A program made the position numbers and the translations under genes. Positions 18,480 through 32,100 of a stretch of 64,000 bases of DNA are shown here, piece after piece (positions within the stretch are counted from its first letter, which is position 1; every line of letters starts with the position of its first letter). Where the stretch lies: positions 26,285,753 to 26,349,752 of the forward strand of contig CM034607.1 of NCBI GenBank assembly GCA_020091685.1, given 5' to 3'. The notes under the pieces are model-generated. The model saw only the letters and a program-made list of their open reading frames with translations, searched no databases and was not told the DNA's origin. The stretch is from Lutjanus erythropterus. Taxonomy: Eukaryota > Chordata > Actinopteri > Lutjaniformes > Lutjanidae.

Positions 18480-18575
18480 CTGCCAAATAGTGCTCCCTAA
18501 CAACAGACAAAGCTTGACTCTGTGGATTCCATTGAAGACGCTTTAATAAAGCGTTGCTCATTCACTCATTCAATG
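18480..18575 (+). other. eya3: Probable non-coding first exon of eya3
   Basis: A donor GTAAGA at 18576 follows a GC-richer stretch with the NRF-1 palindrome. No long open frame starts here. The EYA3 start codon lies in the next exon at 23141, and mammalian EYA3 likewise begins with a non-coding exon. The 5' border is a guess. Confidence 0.4.
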
Positions 18576-19728
18576 GTAAGACTGGATTTGACCATTTTGG
18601 TGTGTCAGGAGCGTTTGTTTTTTGATTAGCTTTGCCGTCGGGTGCAGCGGGAGTGAGATGCTTTCACACGATGCCCACTCCAATGGCTGCTGGTACCGAC
18701 TAATTTGCGGAACGGAAAACTTTCATGCCCGGGCCAAACTAAGAAACTCACAGCTAGTTTAGTTCTTTAAGCATAATACATCATATACACGTTAGCTAGC
18801 GTGCATGCACAAGCGATAACGGATGACATATGCTGTTGTATTGGAATCGATGGATGCTAACATGGAGAAGCTAACGTACCTGTTTGAAAGCTTGCACGGT
18901 GGCGTCTAAATGCTGGCGTGCTACGCTTTATTAGTGTCTGTTATAGCGGTCATAATGGTTGTGCCAGTTAATCTTAGCTAGTTGCCTACATGTGGCTTCT
19001 GATGGCGACTGTATAGGTAACGTTTCAAACGTTTTGCTTTTAAATTGAGCTAAATGAGTTACTGTTTCTCAGGAATTAGTCCGATGTCAGACTTCGCCGT
19101 CATAACCAACTGTCCACGGCTGGGTTATTTGCTGGGTTCAGGTACCGTAATGATAGTAGGCTAGACTAACATCTGCAGCTGACCTGGACACAAACTGCCT
19201 GGATTTCTATCACACGGTATTAATGTGCGTTTGCAGTGTGCATTACAAAGCGCAGTGGAGACAACCTGGACAGTACATCAGAGATTTTGGCACAGTGGTG
19301 TTTATGATCACCAATCCCAAGTCAGGTACAGTTTTGTCATGAAACAAAGTGAACGAAAGATTGTTTTGCCAAGTTTTGTAGATATTCACTGTAGAGATTG
19401 CAGAAATCTCTAGCATTACAGCTAAGAGTAAAAATTGATCAAGTACTTTTGGGTTTGGTTTTTTTCAAGATGACAGTGCAGTTAGGAAGGTTTCTGTAAA
19501 ACAACATGTAATTTGGTATAGTGTACAGGGAGAATGGATCCAGTGCTCAGTTAGTACTTCTAAATAATTGTCAGAGTAATACAAAGAGTATTTCCAGATA
19601 ATTAAAAATGCTGAAATGTGAGATTTCCTTGCAGCCAAGCAACCATTTTAGGAAACGTGATGAGTAAAGTTAGTTTAGTACTTTTGCCCACCTTGGTTGA
19701 AATATATTTTAGTCCGGGATAATAGTCA

Positions 19729-20065
19729 TTAAAGGTTTGGTGTGCAAGATTTAGGCCTGCAGTGATTTAATGGCAGAAATTAAAAGTTCATAAGTATATT
19801 TCATTAGTGTACAATCACCTGAAAATAAGAATTGTTGTCTTTTCATTACCCAAGAATTAGCTGTTCATATCTACAGAGGGCACGGGTCCTCTTCCACAGA
19901 GTCTGCCACGGTGCACGCCATGTTTGTACAGTAGCCCAGAATGGACAAAGCAAACACTAGCTCTAGATACGTATGTTACACAAGTGTTGGGGCCACCGTG
20001 CCAGGTGTTCGCAATCTGGAAACTTGCCGCATTATGCCACTAAATCCTCCACACTGGTCCTTTAA
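19729..20065. mobile_element. Non-autonomous DNA transposon with terminal inverted repeats
   Basis: The left end TTAAAGGTTTGGTGTGCAAG and the right end read in reverse, TTAAAGGACCAGTGTGGAGG, match at most positions. The interior words GGGTCCTCTTCCACAGAGTC and ACAGTAGCCCAGAATGGACA belong to a repeat I recall as common in percomorphs. There is no transposase. The flanking TTAA may be part of a target duplication. Confidence 0.65.
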
Positions 20066-20994
20066 GAGCTGAGCATGTCTTGCCCTCGTCTCAACCGCAT
20101 GCAAGTCAGATGCATTTTTCTCTTGCACATCTCACACAACAGAAACACTCTCATTTTAATCTAGGCAGCTGTCTGCACCAGCTCCATGTGTCTCATGTCC
20201 CAGCTGCATCTTGAGGGCTTAAATATGAGCTGAAACATTTATTTAGTGCAATGCACTCGCAAACGTGAGGCAGGCGCCCATTATCAAGGCGCTGAAAATA
20301 TATCTGCTATATCTGTATCTGCTATCTATCCATATCTTCTTATATCTTATAATCACATTTTAAAACCTATGCAGAGCAAAGTGAGCTGAGCTGGAGGGCA
20401 GCTCCCTCTGCTCCAGTTTAATCCCACAGTCTCTCCCCTCTATTTACCCAGCTGAGACACAGGGACTTTCTGAACTTCTTCTCCAGTGTTTATTCATGGA
20501 CCAACTGCACATTTACTGCCACTAGACAACTTCGCTGCTAAACTTTAATCCCTCTATTCTGATCAGCAACATCTGTCTGCTCTGTGCACTGCCACCGGCA
20601 CTCTCTTCTCTTCTTTCTGTCTTTTCTTTCATCAACACTGGTTGTGCGCGCAAGCACTGCAGAGCTTATGCATCATGTTGACTATAAAATAGATCCACAG
20701 TATTCACACATATCAATGGAAAACTGCACACAGCACAGAAAGTTTGGCTGCTTATTTGCTGCTGGGCACTTTGAAATGCGTGGACAAGATGGAGCCTTTA
20801 TAGACAGTGGCATGAATGCTGTTGTCACATGAGCATGACGAGGACATGACATTTGCGGTCAAGACAAGGGGTTAGAGGGAAACAACTTCTTATAAATTCA
20901 AACAATTGTCTCAGAGAGTTGTTTGTTTCCCTCTGTGATCAGTATCAAAAAATATATTTTTTCAAGGAAACCTGTAAAACAAGATGTTTCTCAC

Positions 20995-21330
20995 TGTAGG
21001 GAGGGTGGCTGCCGTGTAATCTGTAGATTACAGTGACAGTGGTTCAATCCATCCCCACCTCCCCATGGCCACATGTCGAAGTATCCATGGGCAAGATAGT
21101 GTACTCAGGTTCCCCAGCCGCTGGGGAAGCACAAGCCAGTGTATTCCCAAATTGTCAGTCCCAAGCCTGGATAAATGGGGAGCGTTGTGTCAGGAAAGCA
21201 TCCAGTGTAAAAAGCCTACTCCAAATCAAATATGCATAACTATACAAGGTTGGGCAGGGCCTGGTCTGCTCGTGATTAGATGGTCCACTTTGGCGACCCC
21301 TAACGGGAAGAGACGAAAGACAAAGACGAA
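20995..21330 (+). mobile_element. SINE-like retroposon
   Basis: The head is tRNA-like, with a B-box-like word GTGGTTCAATCC. The tail GGCGACCCCTAACGGGAAGA followed by GACGAAAGACAAAGACG matches the 3' end of a widespread fish SINE/LINE tail (recall). The middle has CAGTCCCAAGCCTGGATAAA and GGAAAGCATCCAGTGTAAAA, also typical. It lies in the sense orientation inside the presumed first eya3 intron and is too diverged to be active. Confidence 0.6.
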
Positions 21331-22035
21331 ATGAGAATCTCCTATAAGTGAAGTCCAGCACAATATTGGCACTCAAGGGCACTGCTTAACTGATTTCCCT
21401 GTCCCCAAAGACTTCATAGTCCACCCTCTGAGAAAAGAAGACGGCTATCACTTGAAGCAAAGACTCCCGAAGGATCCTGTATCAGGGTGATGTTGTTCTT
21501 CACATACTGCGATTTAACCTGAGTGTTGCTGTGATGCTGACAGAGTAGAGGTGACTGTGAGTGGCTGTGTTTCTGGTGGCTGTAATCGAAGGGCTGGTGG
21601 CATTGATGCTTTCAAGTCAGTGAAATCAGCCAGAAAAAAAGAAGCAGCAGTGTATGCATATAAACTGGGAATGTCTGGTGTGATAAATTAGCAACAAGCC
21701 TTATTAAAAAGCATCTGCTTGAGAGTGTGAAATGTTTTGAGGTCAGTGTAGCTGAGAAAGTACGGATTATCTTATTCTTTTTGACATCCTCATCTTTAAA
21801 GTTTGGGATCTTACACTTTATGGAGGCTGTGGTCGAAATATCTTAAATTAGGCATGCAGTGATTTATCAGCTGAACATCAGTTTCAGACAATATTTGCCC
21901 TCTTGACTTGGCAACTAAGATGACATTCGCTAATGGTAGTGTCCCAGTTATATCTGTTGTGTGGCATTAAAGCACCAAAAAACATCCAATTTGAAAAACT
22001 GTGTTGTGAGCAGTTTCTAGTGGAAATAAAGTAGT

Positions 22036-22336
22036 TCTGGTAGATTCCCCTGCAGAAAGACTACATGAAACTGGTCACACCTTGAGTAACCAGGTCATGA
22101 TTTCAGGAAAGAGACATTGCTGAAGAGTTTTTCAAAATTGATTTTTGCTGCTTTGAGCACCGCAAGTCAAGTGCCATTTAGTCACGTTATGTTGGAGAGA
22201 AGGCAGACACATCTATAGCTGATATCGCCAAAACTCTGTAACTAGCACCAATAAAATCTACATGAATAGATAACACATAAATAGCCAGGGGGAAAAAATG
22301 TACTTTTGATTTAGGGGTGAACTGTCCCTTTTAATA
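22036..22336. repeat. Dispersed repeat family A, copy 1
   Basis: Matches 28415-28640, 50585-50820 and 52454-52715. Shared words include AACCAGGTCATGATTT, GAGAGAAGGCAGACA and AAAACTCTGTAACTAGCACC. The right end is GGGGTGAACTGTCCCTTTTA. Non-coding, probably a MITE. Confidence 0.65.
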
Positions 22337-23140
22337 TTGTTATCCGGACAGAATTTCACAATCTGTGCATCCCTATCCAGAATATAAATATGGGTTAGTT
22401 TATCCTCTATACATCATTCAGTGGCCTTATTTTCCTTCAAATGTCAAGTTCACTTATATAAATCTTGCTTACATATGTGTCGGTGGCCCAGCCAATTCAG
22501 GTGGCACGCTTTTGGATTCAGAACGTGCACTATTAACAACTGCCTGACACATCCATGCAGTTTTGAGTTTGCTGTCTGACCTATTTTCCCTCTCTTTGTC
22601 TGCATTATGTCAGTTAGATGAATGCTTCTTTTCTGCAGCCGTGGGGAAATGCCAGTTGAGCGAGCAGTGGACAAAATGAGGTTAGATCTTATCCCCTCGG
22701 GGCATCTATTGATGCGACAGCTTGCACCTGAGCACCTAATGCTTCAGGAGAATATGTTTTCGTTGAATGAAGGTTAGGTCTCATGTAAGGTGGCACGCTT
22801 CCTTAATCCCACAGCATACACAAGCGTAGTGGGGATATTGGGCAACATCAGTGCCACACGTGCCTCACCTGTGCTATCGTGCCGGGGATTAGACGAGGAT
22901 GTCCCAGTTCTTCCATCGCCGCCACCTCCCTGCTGATCACCCCGGTGTTAGTGGCAGGCGAGGGATGCATCGATGAGCGTTTGTGGGACAAGGGGAGGGG
23001 AGAGTCACACATCGGAAAACTACATAAGGCATAACCCCCTGGCCATTTATTCTGTGCCTATGTGTTTTTGCTCCTCTGGTTGTGTAAAGCAGGGTCCGGA
23101 CACGCTTTCCAGGTACAGAGAGTAGGCTGTGCGTGCAGAC

Positions 23141-26100
23141 ATGTCGGGGCGCTCTGCTGCAGAGATGGATGACTCGCAGGAGCTGCCTGAGCTGCCGGTG
23201 AGTCTACCCACGATGACGCCAACACAGAGCATCAGGGGAAATGTTTGCATTATTAAATGGGTTTAAGATGACACTTGGCTTTGTTTTCTGTTATACTAAA
23301 TTACTGAGATACCTTTATTTATATTAAGTCATAAATTAGAGGTAAAATAAATGTGCATGGGTACTTTTATTGTCTCAGAAATCAGAATCAGAAATGTTTT
23401 ATTGATCCAAGGGAGGAAATGGGGCTACGTTACTGTTGCTCCCATTCAAGAATAGAGAGAAATTATGTCTGCATTCTTACTACAGTATACAGTTATACAC
23501 ACACACACACACAAAACAGCGTACATGACAAACAATTATGCTGAAAGGTTGGGTCTACAAATCATTGTGATATGATGCAGCAATATTCTAAATAAGAGTA
23601 TAAATGTAAAGTATAAATAAATAAATCCAGTGATGACAGTGTAAACCACTATATTGCACTGTTGAATTATTGCACATAATTACTGTTCTGTTTGGTCAGT
23701 ATTAAACAGTTTAAGATATAAATGATAAATAATAACTACTTGCTGACAGGGGTGAAATAAGGACCAGTCCATTGACTCAGAGTGTCTGGCACTCTGAGGG
23801 AGGAGCTGATAAGTTTGTAAAGTTTGATGCTTTTGTAGATCATGAAAACATTTGAGCAATACTTAATATCTTTTGCTTCTCAGCTGTCACATTCTGGTTG
23901 TTGCAGATTTTCTTTTTTTAGCCCGCCAAATTTCATGGTGGATTTCAGTGGATTTTAAGGATGATGGCTAAAACTAAAACCGCTACAAGGAACTTTAATA
24001 TGCTGTTGATTTTGGCAACTTTTGTGGACCTTTCCTCTACCATAAATACCAAAAATAAAATGATCTAAATAATAATCTCAACCTGCTTCTTTTTAAATGG
24101 CTTGCGTGCTACTCGCTGTAACTTTGGGAAAATCTAAACACAGGCTTGTTTTATCCTGTTTTCATAGAGAATGATCTGGTGGCGGTCATTAAGTATAACT
24201 GTATGGAAATAGCCGATCCTCTCGTGGATGGTCTTGTTTGCTTATGTAGGTCGTATAGAGAATTCAGTAAAGACTGTTTCATAAAAACTGTTTGTTGTAG
24301 CTTTATGAAAACATGAATATAGTTTAATATGTCAGATTCACTGCGCTGCTAAATTGATTGATGGACAGTTGATCAGTGACAATTTTAATAAGTGAGAATA
24401 TCAAATAGTTGCTTCTCAAATGTGACAATTTTCCATTTTCCCCTTTTGCACACCATTATAAATGGTTAATCAGTTTATGTTTTTTGACTGTTGGTCAAGC
24501 AAAATATGCACTTAAATTGTTTTTGGTTCTCTTAATTTATGAAAGGTATTTTTCACATTTTATAGACGGAACAAGCTGTTAATGAAACAGTAATAGATCT
24601 AAAAGGTTTAAATCTGTATTGATTGCTGACTGTGTTTACTCTCTAATTTTAGAGGTTTACTTTATTCACCTTTCAAACTATTTTTATAACTGTGGTTTAA
24701 TTTTAATTTCACCCGACTTTATAGGCTACAGTATTGAGAAAACGTTCTGAAGCAGCAGAGGAAAATAGAGATACGGTGAAAACCTTTTCGATGAACTGCT
24801 TTTTGTGTTTGTGCAGACGAAGAAGGCAAAGCTTGAGATCGACGGCGGATTGGAGAAAGACCCAAGGTTGGTTCTCAGTGATACTTGAATCGATTTCTGA
24901 TACGTTAAATTGCTGCATACACTTTCTGATATTAAAACCATAAAGAGCAAATGTTGAGTTTGAAATAGACTATTTATTTATTTTAAAAATTTCCACCATG
25001 GCTTGTTTTTTCTCAGCCTTTCTGTCAGATTTTATTTGTTTATGTGGCTGTTGGCTTGCAGCAGAATTCATATAATTCTAATAAATTATTTACACTCTTC
25101 CAGTAATTTAGGTGACGATGGGAGTCCAGCTGCTGTCTTAGGTTCATCAGAGCAGGACAGCTCTTACTCTTCCCTATCCACAGCCCAACTCGATGCAGGT
25201 AACTAAAGCAATGTGACACCACTCAGAAATGTTCCTGGAAAATATGATAATATATTATAATTTTAATATAATTTGCATTTGATTTCAGGTGATCAGGAGC
25301 AGTCAGATGCAGACAGAGGTGCAGCACCTCAGGCATGCGGTGACTCCATGAACTCATATGCACATTCTGGTAGGAACAGACACACTGACTCAGTTGTAAA
25401 TGTCTGAAAAGAAGAAAGCTGCTGTTGTATGTCAAACTGAATCTGTGTTGTCTTCTCACAGCCACAGACACGACAGCCACATCTGAATACACCCAACAGG
25501 TTTATCAAGGAAGCAAGTGAGTACACTGCGTGAAACAAATCTGATTATCTCATCATTTTTTCATGGTCCAATGTTACGCAGGTTTGACAGCGTGAAATTT
25601 GGGCAAAGCTCCGGTGTGCAACCATGTGACTCGCACGCTAGTGACAATTAATTATTCTTACATGGAAACAACACTTTTCACTTGAGAATTTAGACTATGC
25701 CCAGAGCTCTGTGGGCAGCAAGGTTGTGGGAGAAAAACATCCCAAGTATCATCCATCATTGGAACAAAATGCTGCTAAACACTGAGAGTAGCTGACAACA
25801 GCCGCTGCACGCAGAGACGAGTATGACTTTCCCCTTTTCCCCCATGATTTTACCACATGGTCCCCTGAACTGGTTTTGTTCCTGAGAGTCCCTTTGGAGT
25901 CATCCAAACTGTGCTTTAATCAAGATTTTTTGGGCCACTTGCTGCAGGCAGTAGCAATGGATACTTCTTTGTTGTTTATTAAGCACAGTGAGTGAGGTAG
26001 AGAAGATATATATATGTATAAGAAATAGTAGTGTATAAGTAATACTAGTTTAACTTGATACACCTGCAGGTTTTCCCTGACTTGATGCAAGTACTGATTT

Positions 26101-29100
26101 TTTTGCTCTTTTTCTCTTTCAGCCCTGCAGTGACGTCGTACACCAGCCAGGTGGCCTTCCCTCCTCTGGCCCAATCCGCTGTGTACTCCACCTTCCCCCA
26201 GACAGGACAGACCTACGGCCTCCCACCCTTTGGTTAGTCCCTGCTCCTCCTCAAACAGCTGTATTTTAACACTGTCTGCTCACTAAAATCTCAGCATCAC
26301 ACCTTTGTTACTCTGCTTCAGAGGCCTTACTGTGCTTTGGCGCTGTGGAATTGATTTTGCTTTTGATCTCTGCTTAAACACAAAGGACCTGGTTTCTTAA
26401 CTTTGCCTCATCTTCAGTGACACACTCCTCTTGCCGCCTCTTTCATTCTCTGCTTCCATTGCTCTCTTTCATCTTCAGGTGCTATGTGGCCAGGCATTAA
26501 AACAGAGACAGGGCTGCCGGAGGCTCCCTCTGGTGGCCAGCCTGGGTTTCTCAGCTTCAGCACCGCATATACCTCAACCCAGCCAGGCCATCTGCACTAC
26601 ACATACCCCAGCCAAGGCAAGCTGCAACCCCACTCTGTCTCACTACGACACATGCTGTCAGCACTCAAAAATTAAGGAGATCTTGCAGCGGCACAGCTCT
26701 GTTTCCCTCTCTTGTTGTTAATCCTTTCAAATATTGAGTAGAAATACTTTTATTTTTCCTCTGGCACTGTTTGAGTCGAGCACTTTTTCTCTTCAGGCTC
26801 AAGCTTCACAACGTCCAGTGTGTACTCCAGCATCCCATCAGCTACGGCCGCCACCACAGCCTCCACCACCGTGACCCACCAGGTTAGTGTTCCTCAGAGA
26901 AGTGAAAAACAAAACTCGTGTCTGTGTCGTTCGTCATGCATTCTCCTGCTGGGCAGTGCAACATAAGAGAAGAAAAGACATTTTGTTAAAAAAAAAAAAA
27001 AGTATTATTTTATTAGATTATCCGAACACATACTTAAAAAAAAAACATTCTGAAATACTTAACCTGACTTCTAACATGCAAACAAACTTCTTGAATATGC
27101 CACAGATATAAAAAATAGTTAGTAGTTGTAGCAGATGGCAGAATGATAATCTGGCAGGAGGCTGTTACAAATCCTGGCAGATGCGTATATATTGCTGTAT
27201 ATTTCTGGTAGGAAATTACACATCTAAACACAGTGATGCATTAAAATAATGTTTGTGAACCACAATTTTGGCATTTTTTTATCAAACTTTTTTTAAGACC
27301 AATAACACCCCTTCAGAGGCACTTTTTTGTTTTTTCTTATGGGTTTTAATAATTTTAGATTTGGTATCATTATATGACATTATATTATATTTGCTTGTAA
27401 GAAAGAATGAATACAGTTACATTTGTTGACATGAAAAATGTATCTATTTAATTTCCTTCCACATTAAAATGAGCTTGTGTTTAAGGTGTAAAAGGAACAA
27501 AAAGAAAACAAGAAGTTGCAGACAGTTTAATGGCACGTGAGTGTGAGTTCAGGACGTCTGATTCACTGACAGGCACTTTCTTGTCTTGTTTTCATGTCTG
27601 CTGTCTTCTGTCTGCTAAGCCATTAAATAAGTAGTGTTCAGTCTGATTGTAGTTTTGTTGGTTCAGATTCAGTCGTCTCAAACTGTTCTTAGAGCTCTGT
27701 TTACTGTGTCAAATCCTTCCATCTCGGTAACTATTTTTCTGACTGCAGAGTTCCTGAAAAACACACATATAACACATAACGCTACACATTTAACATTTAA
27801 ACTGCACATTAATGTGGTCATTTTGATATTATATTGTTTTTTTCTTCTGTTTTGATATGTTATGATATGTTTGTTTTGACAGTGTTTCCATTTCTGCTGT
27901 TGGGCTGAGTTCATCACAGCAGAGATTATTTCTGCATGTTTATCATACCACCACATGTGGCTCTTTTTTCACCACCCTTCTGTTGATCATCATCTTTTTT
28001 GTTGTTGTTTTTCTTCCAGGAATTTAGCAGCTACAACTCTCTGGGACAGAGTCAGTTCTCTCAGTACTACGCTCTGCCTCCCAGCTACGTGCCTGCCGGG
28101 CTGCCCAGCACTGACGACCACGGTGCTGGTGTGGGAGTGGCCGGATATTCAGCTGTGAAGTCGGAGCAGGCCGCCTCAGCTGGACTGCCTCCCAGAGGTA
28201 ATTACACTTTTATTCATATTATAAAGGTAGATTACGTTGTTATGGCTGTTTCAAAAGCACCATGTTATCACACTGCTAACTTTTTATGTGATTTTTGGAG
28301 ATATCGGCCAAAGAAATGCTCATAAATGTTTACATCCCATGCTGTCACATGCATGAGCTTCTCATCCATAAGTAGATGCACGTTTCCTTCTGTGCAGTAT
28401 TGTTCACTGGCAAGAGAATGGTCCCTACATGAAGCTGCGCACAACAAGTCTGTCTATTATCTTGAGTAATCAGGTCATGATTTCTGTAAAGAGATGCTTG
28501 TGTTGAGTTATTTAAAAGCATTTAAAACACAAGCCAAGAGCCATCAAGGTCCATTACACACACATCTCTACTGCTGGTATCTCCAATTCTCAGTATTTTG
28601 CACCACAACAATCTAGATGGATAAAAAGCACTACAGCCCTGAGAATTCACTGCGCTATTATATATACGATTTGTGATCCTTGCACAAGTTTGTGACAGAA
28701 AAAATGTAGGCTACCTTTCAGGTGCTAATTGCAGACTTTCTTGTACTAAGATGCGTCTCCACCAGAAAACCTCCCAGCTGGTGCAGCCCTTCCTACTGGT
28801 GTGGCTCTTCCTGCTGGAGCCAGAGATCAGGACGAGGTTGGACGCAGGAACTCTGTTGGCAAAGCCAAAGGGAAGGGCAAGAAGTCCGATAACTCGCCAC
28901 CTACTGACAGTGACCTGGAGGTAACCAAGTCAGCAGCTGAAACATAAACAAACCATTCCTGTTCTGTCATTAGCTTAGCAGCAGTTTAGTGTTTAAGACA
29001 AAGATAAAACTGTGTTGTCTGTCTGCATATTTTATCTTTTACACTTGACAGAGAAATGGTTACAAAGTGTAATATTATTCTCATCTGCCTTTTTAGCGCA

Positions 29101-32100
29101 TTTTTCTGTGGGATCTGGATGAAACCATTATTATATTCCATTCACTGCTCACCGGCTCCTACGCACAGAAGTTTGCCAAGGTTTGTTATTGTTAATATGC
29201 ATAAAGTCTGAGCATACAACATAAAATAAAATTTAAAAAAAGTCTGATTCATTTTAGTGTTTTTTTTTTTTTTTTGTTCAGGACCCAGCGACGGTGCTGA
29301 ACTTGGGCTTGCAGATGGAGGAGCTGATCTTCGAGCTGGCAGACACTCACCTTTTCTTCAATGACCTGGAGGTACAGTGAGATGCATTCAGACTGCTGTC
29401 ACAGCAGCTGGTTCTGAACACAATCAGTGGGAAACCTCACATATTTTCATAACAATTGTGACTAAATTGTACAGTGAATTTCTTTATCTTTCATCAAGCT
29501 GCCTGAGTTCTTTAGAAATTCATGCAGAGAAATGCGTGAGGACAATGGACTGTCAAAACCAGTAAAACTACATTACACAACATACTAAGACTACATAATG
29601 GAAAACTTGTGTGCAGTTTGTTTCTGCATACAAGTTTGAGTACGGATGGCTGTTTTCAAACTCTCAGTCAATCAAATGGCAACGTAAGAGGCTTTTAGAA
29701 ATTTCCACAATCTTTATCGATCTTTTTTTAACTGGAAAAAAGTAAAAATTACGTTAAAATCATTATTAAATTATATTTGTTTTGGTCTTTTCCAAATACA
29801 TTTTAGGCAAGAGCATTTCTGGAGCACTACAGTACCTCATAATGCTGTTTTCTAAAACTTTTTTTTTTTTCCTAAAACATTTTCTTGTGGTTCTGCAAGT
29901 TGGATATTGCATTTGGCCACATTGCAGTTTCAATAATGTCCAATTAATTGTGCAGCCCTAAAAGAAAGTTTCATCTGCAGCTGTTTAACTGGATTATTAA
30001 CATGAACTTTGAAAGTGAATTTAACATCTGTCCAGATGCGTAGATATTTGTAGTGTGGCATTCTTCTGATGCCTCTACCTGGTAGAGAGTAGATGTAGAT
30101 TGTGAAAAGGACCGACCCTAATATCAAATCCTGAGGGAAACCTTTTTGTTAACAATAAAAACACCAATTGGCCATTACCACTTTTGTTTTCTTTTAGGAA
30201 TGTGATCAAGTCCACGTTGAGGATGTTGCCTCTGATGACAACGGACAAGAACTGAGGTGTGTTAAATGTTGTCCTGTATCTAACACACGCTACACAGTAC
30301 GATGACCACCTCATTACACACACGTTAGCTTTATTACACACTTTTATGTCATGACTGGTAAGCAGTTTTTTTTCTGTCATCTAAACAAATCACATTTCAT
30401 TTCTTCTTATCGTAGTAACTACAACTTCTTGGCGGACGGCTTTAATGGTCCCAGTGGTGGAGGAGCATCAGGAACCACCACAGGAGTCCAGGGAGGGGTG
30501 GAGTGGATGCGGAAACTGGCCTTTCGCTACCGCCGGCTAAAAGAGATCTACAACAGCTATAAAGGGAATGTTGGAGGTGAGTTTGCATTAATAATATATC
30601 TGTCTTTTAACATCTAGAGTTTGACACGAAAGGCCCACAAGAACATTTTCTTTCAAGCACTTGTACAGGGCCTGTTCAGAACAGGCATGTTGTGAACGGG
30701 CACGACTGCTTGGCCTCTGGTGTTGCAGCATTCTTGAGAACCGTTCATAATAATTTATCAATTATTCTAAAGATGACTTTTTGTTATATAGCATGGGAAG
30801 ATAATATAACAATTAAGTTGAAATATCAAAAACGTGTCTTATTAATATTTCATTCAATTATCTGACCATCATCTTACCCTCATCATTGCATATATTAACA
30901 ATAATAATAATAATAATAATAGACCCTGTTTGTCAGATACCTGATCAGTACTGGACCTCAGTTTCCAAACTGTTTCTGTAACAAATAGACTAATTTATTT
31001 ATCAAGTAAGTTACCAGGATGCCTCAGACACATAGATGAATTTAATCACTGTATGTCAGAGAAACTCTTTGTCTTAACTGGAAAGTCAGTATTTTTACTT
31101 AAGTACCTGACTTAAAATGTTCATGACAGGTTTATTTCATCAGTCGACTTAAATGCAGTTAATAAAAACATTTGCAAAAGTATTTTTGTATCTGCTAGAG
31201 AAAAGGAAAACAACAGACAACAGTCACTGACTGTCACAGCAGTCAATTCTCACTCATACATGGCTGTTAAAGTAAACAGAAAATTGATTTTTAGAAATAA
31301 CTTAATTATTATTAACTAGCACTGAAAGCAGAAGTAAAAAAAAAAGAAGTAAGAAATAATTTAAAGCAGACATTCAAGTGTGAAACTCTTAGCTTTCACG
31401 GGCCTCATAAAATTTTGCCCGCAGGCCTCGAGTCATAATTGATGACGTTGAGGAGTTCCACTTCCTAGTGCTACATACTGTGGAGCCCTGTTTGCATGTT
31501 TATTCAGATTTCATTAATACTGAGTGTGTTGTGTGCCCAAATTGCTCCAAATTCGACACTGCGCTTCCACGGGTCCCCGGTAAGACAGCTGCCAAGTTTA
31601 AACCAGATCAGTTGGGCGGCTCTGAAGATAAACAAATTACAGGCAGAGATTCCTTCCGTTATAGTCAGATTCAAAAATGAAACTTGGAAATCTTTGTGGA
31701 ACACATTTAAGTAGACTTTGAATAGATGATGTTCTGTAGTTCTTTTTCTTTCACTTTCAGCGTAACTCGTGTGTGTCATGCTTTGTGTGTCATGCCGTAG
31801 GGCACTTAGAGCCATGTGAATTCCTGTCATATTTGACAACAGTAAAATTAGTTCCTCAGTCTAATATCCAAAAGGCAAAATGAAGCAAACACACAGAAAC
31901 ACACCAATTTATTCTGCTCGTGTCAAACAAACAAAGTAATGTTTCAGCCCAGCAGCCAAAATAAACAGAGAGCTGTTTGTGTTGAAAACATGTGTTTTTG
32001 TGTGTCTCCTTTTTGTCTTTTTAAATATCACACTGTGGAAACCATAAAATCAGAATGATGTTAAATTTACATGCAGTTCCTGATACACTGGTGGAGGTAT

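Larger units (their letters stand above)
18576..23112 (+). other. Probable eya3 intron 1, repeat-bearing
   Basis: This 4.5 kb stretch separates the presumed first exon from the coding start. It holds a TIR-bounded element (19729-20065), a tRNA-type SINE-like unit (20995-21330) and family A copy 1 (22036-22336). I see no other exon. Short open frames at 20584 and 21033 fall in repeats or have no recognisable domain. Confidence 0.5.

Noticed and set aside
26431-26721. An open frame overlapping eya3 exon 7 and continuing to 26721 in another frame
   Set aside because: Alternate frame. The eya3 frame continues the [14 protein letters not shown] motif and rejoins exon 8 in phase.
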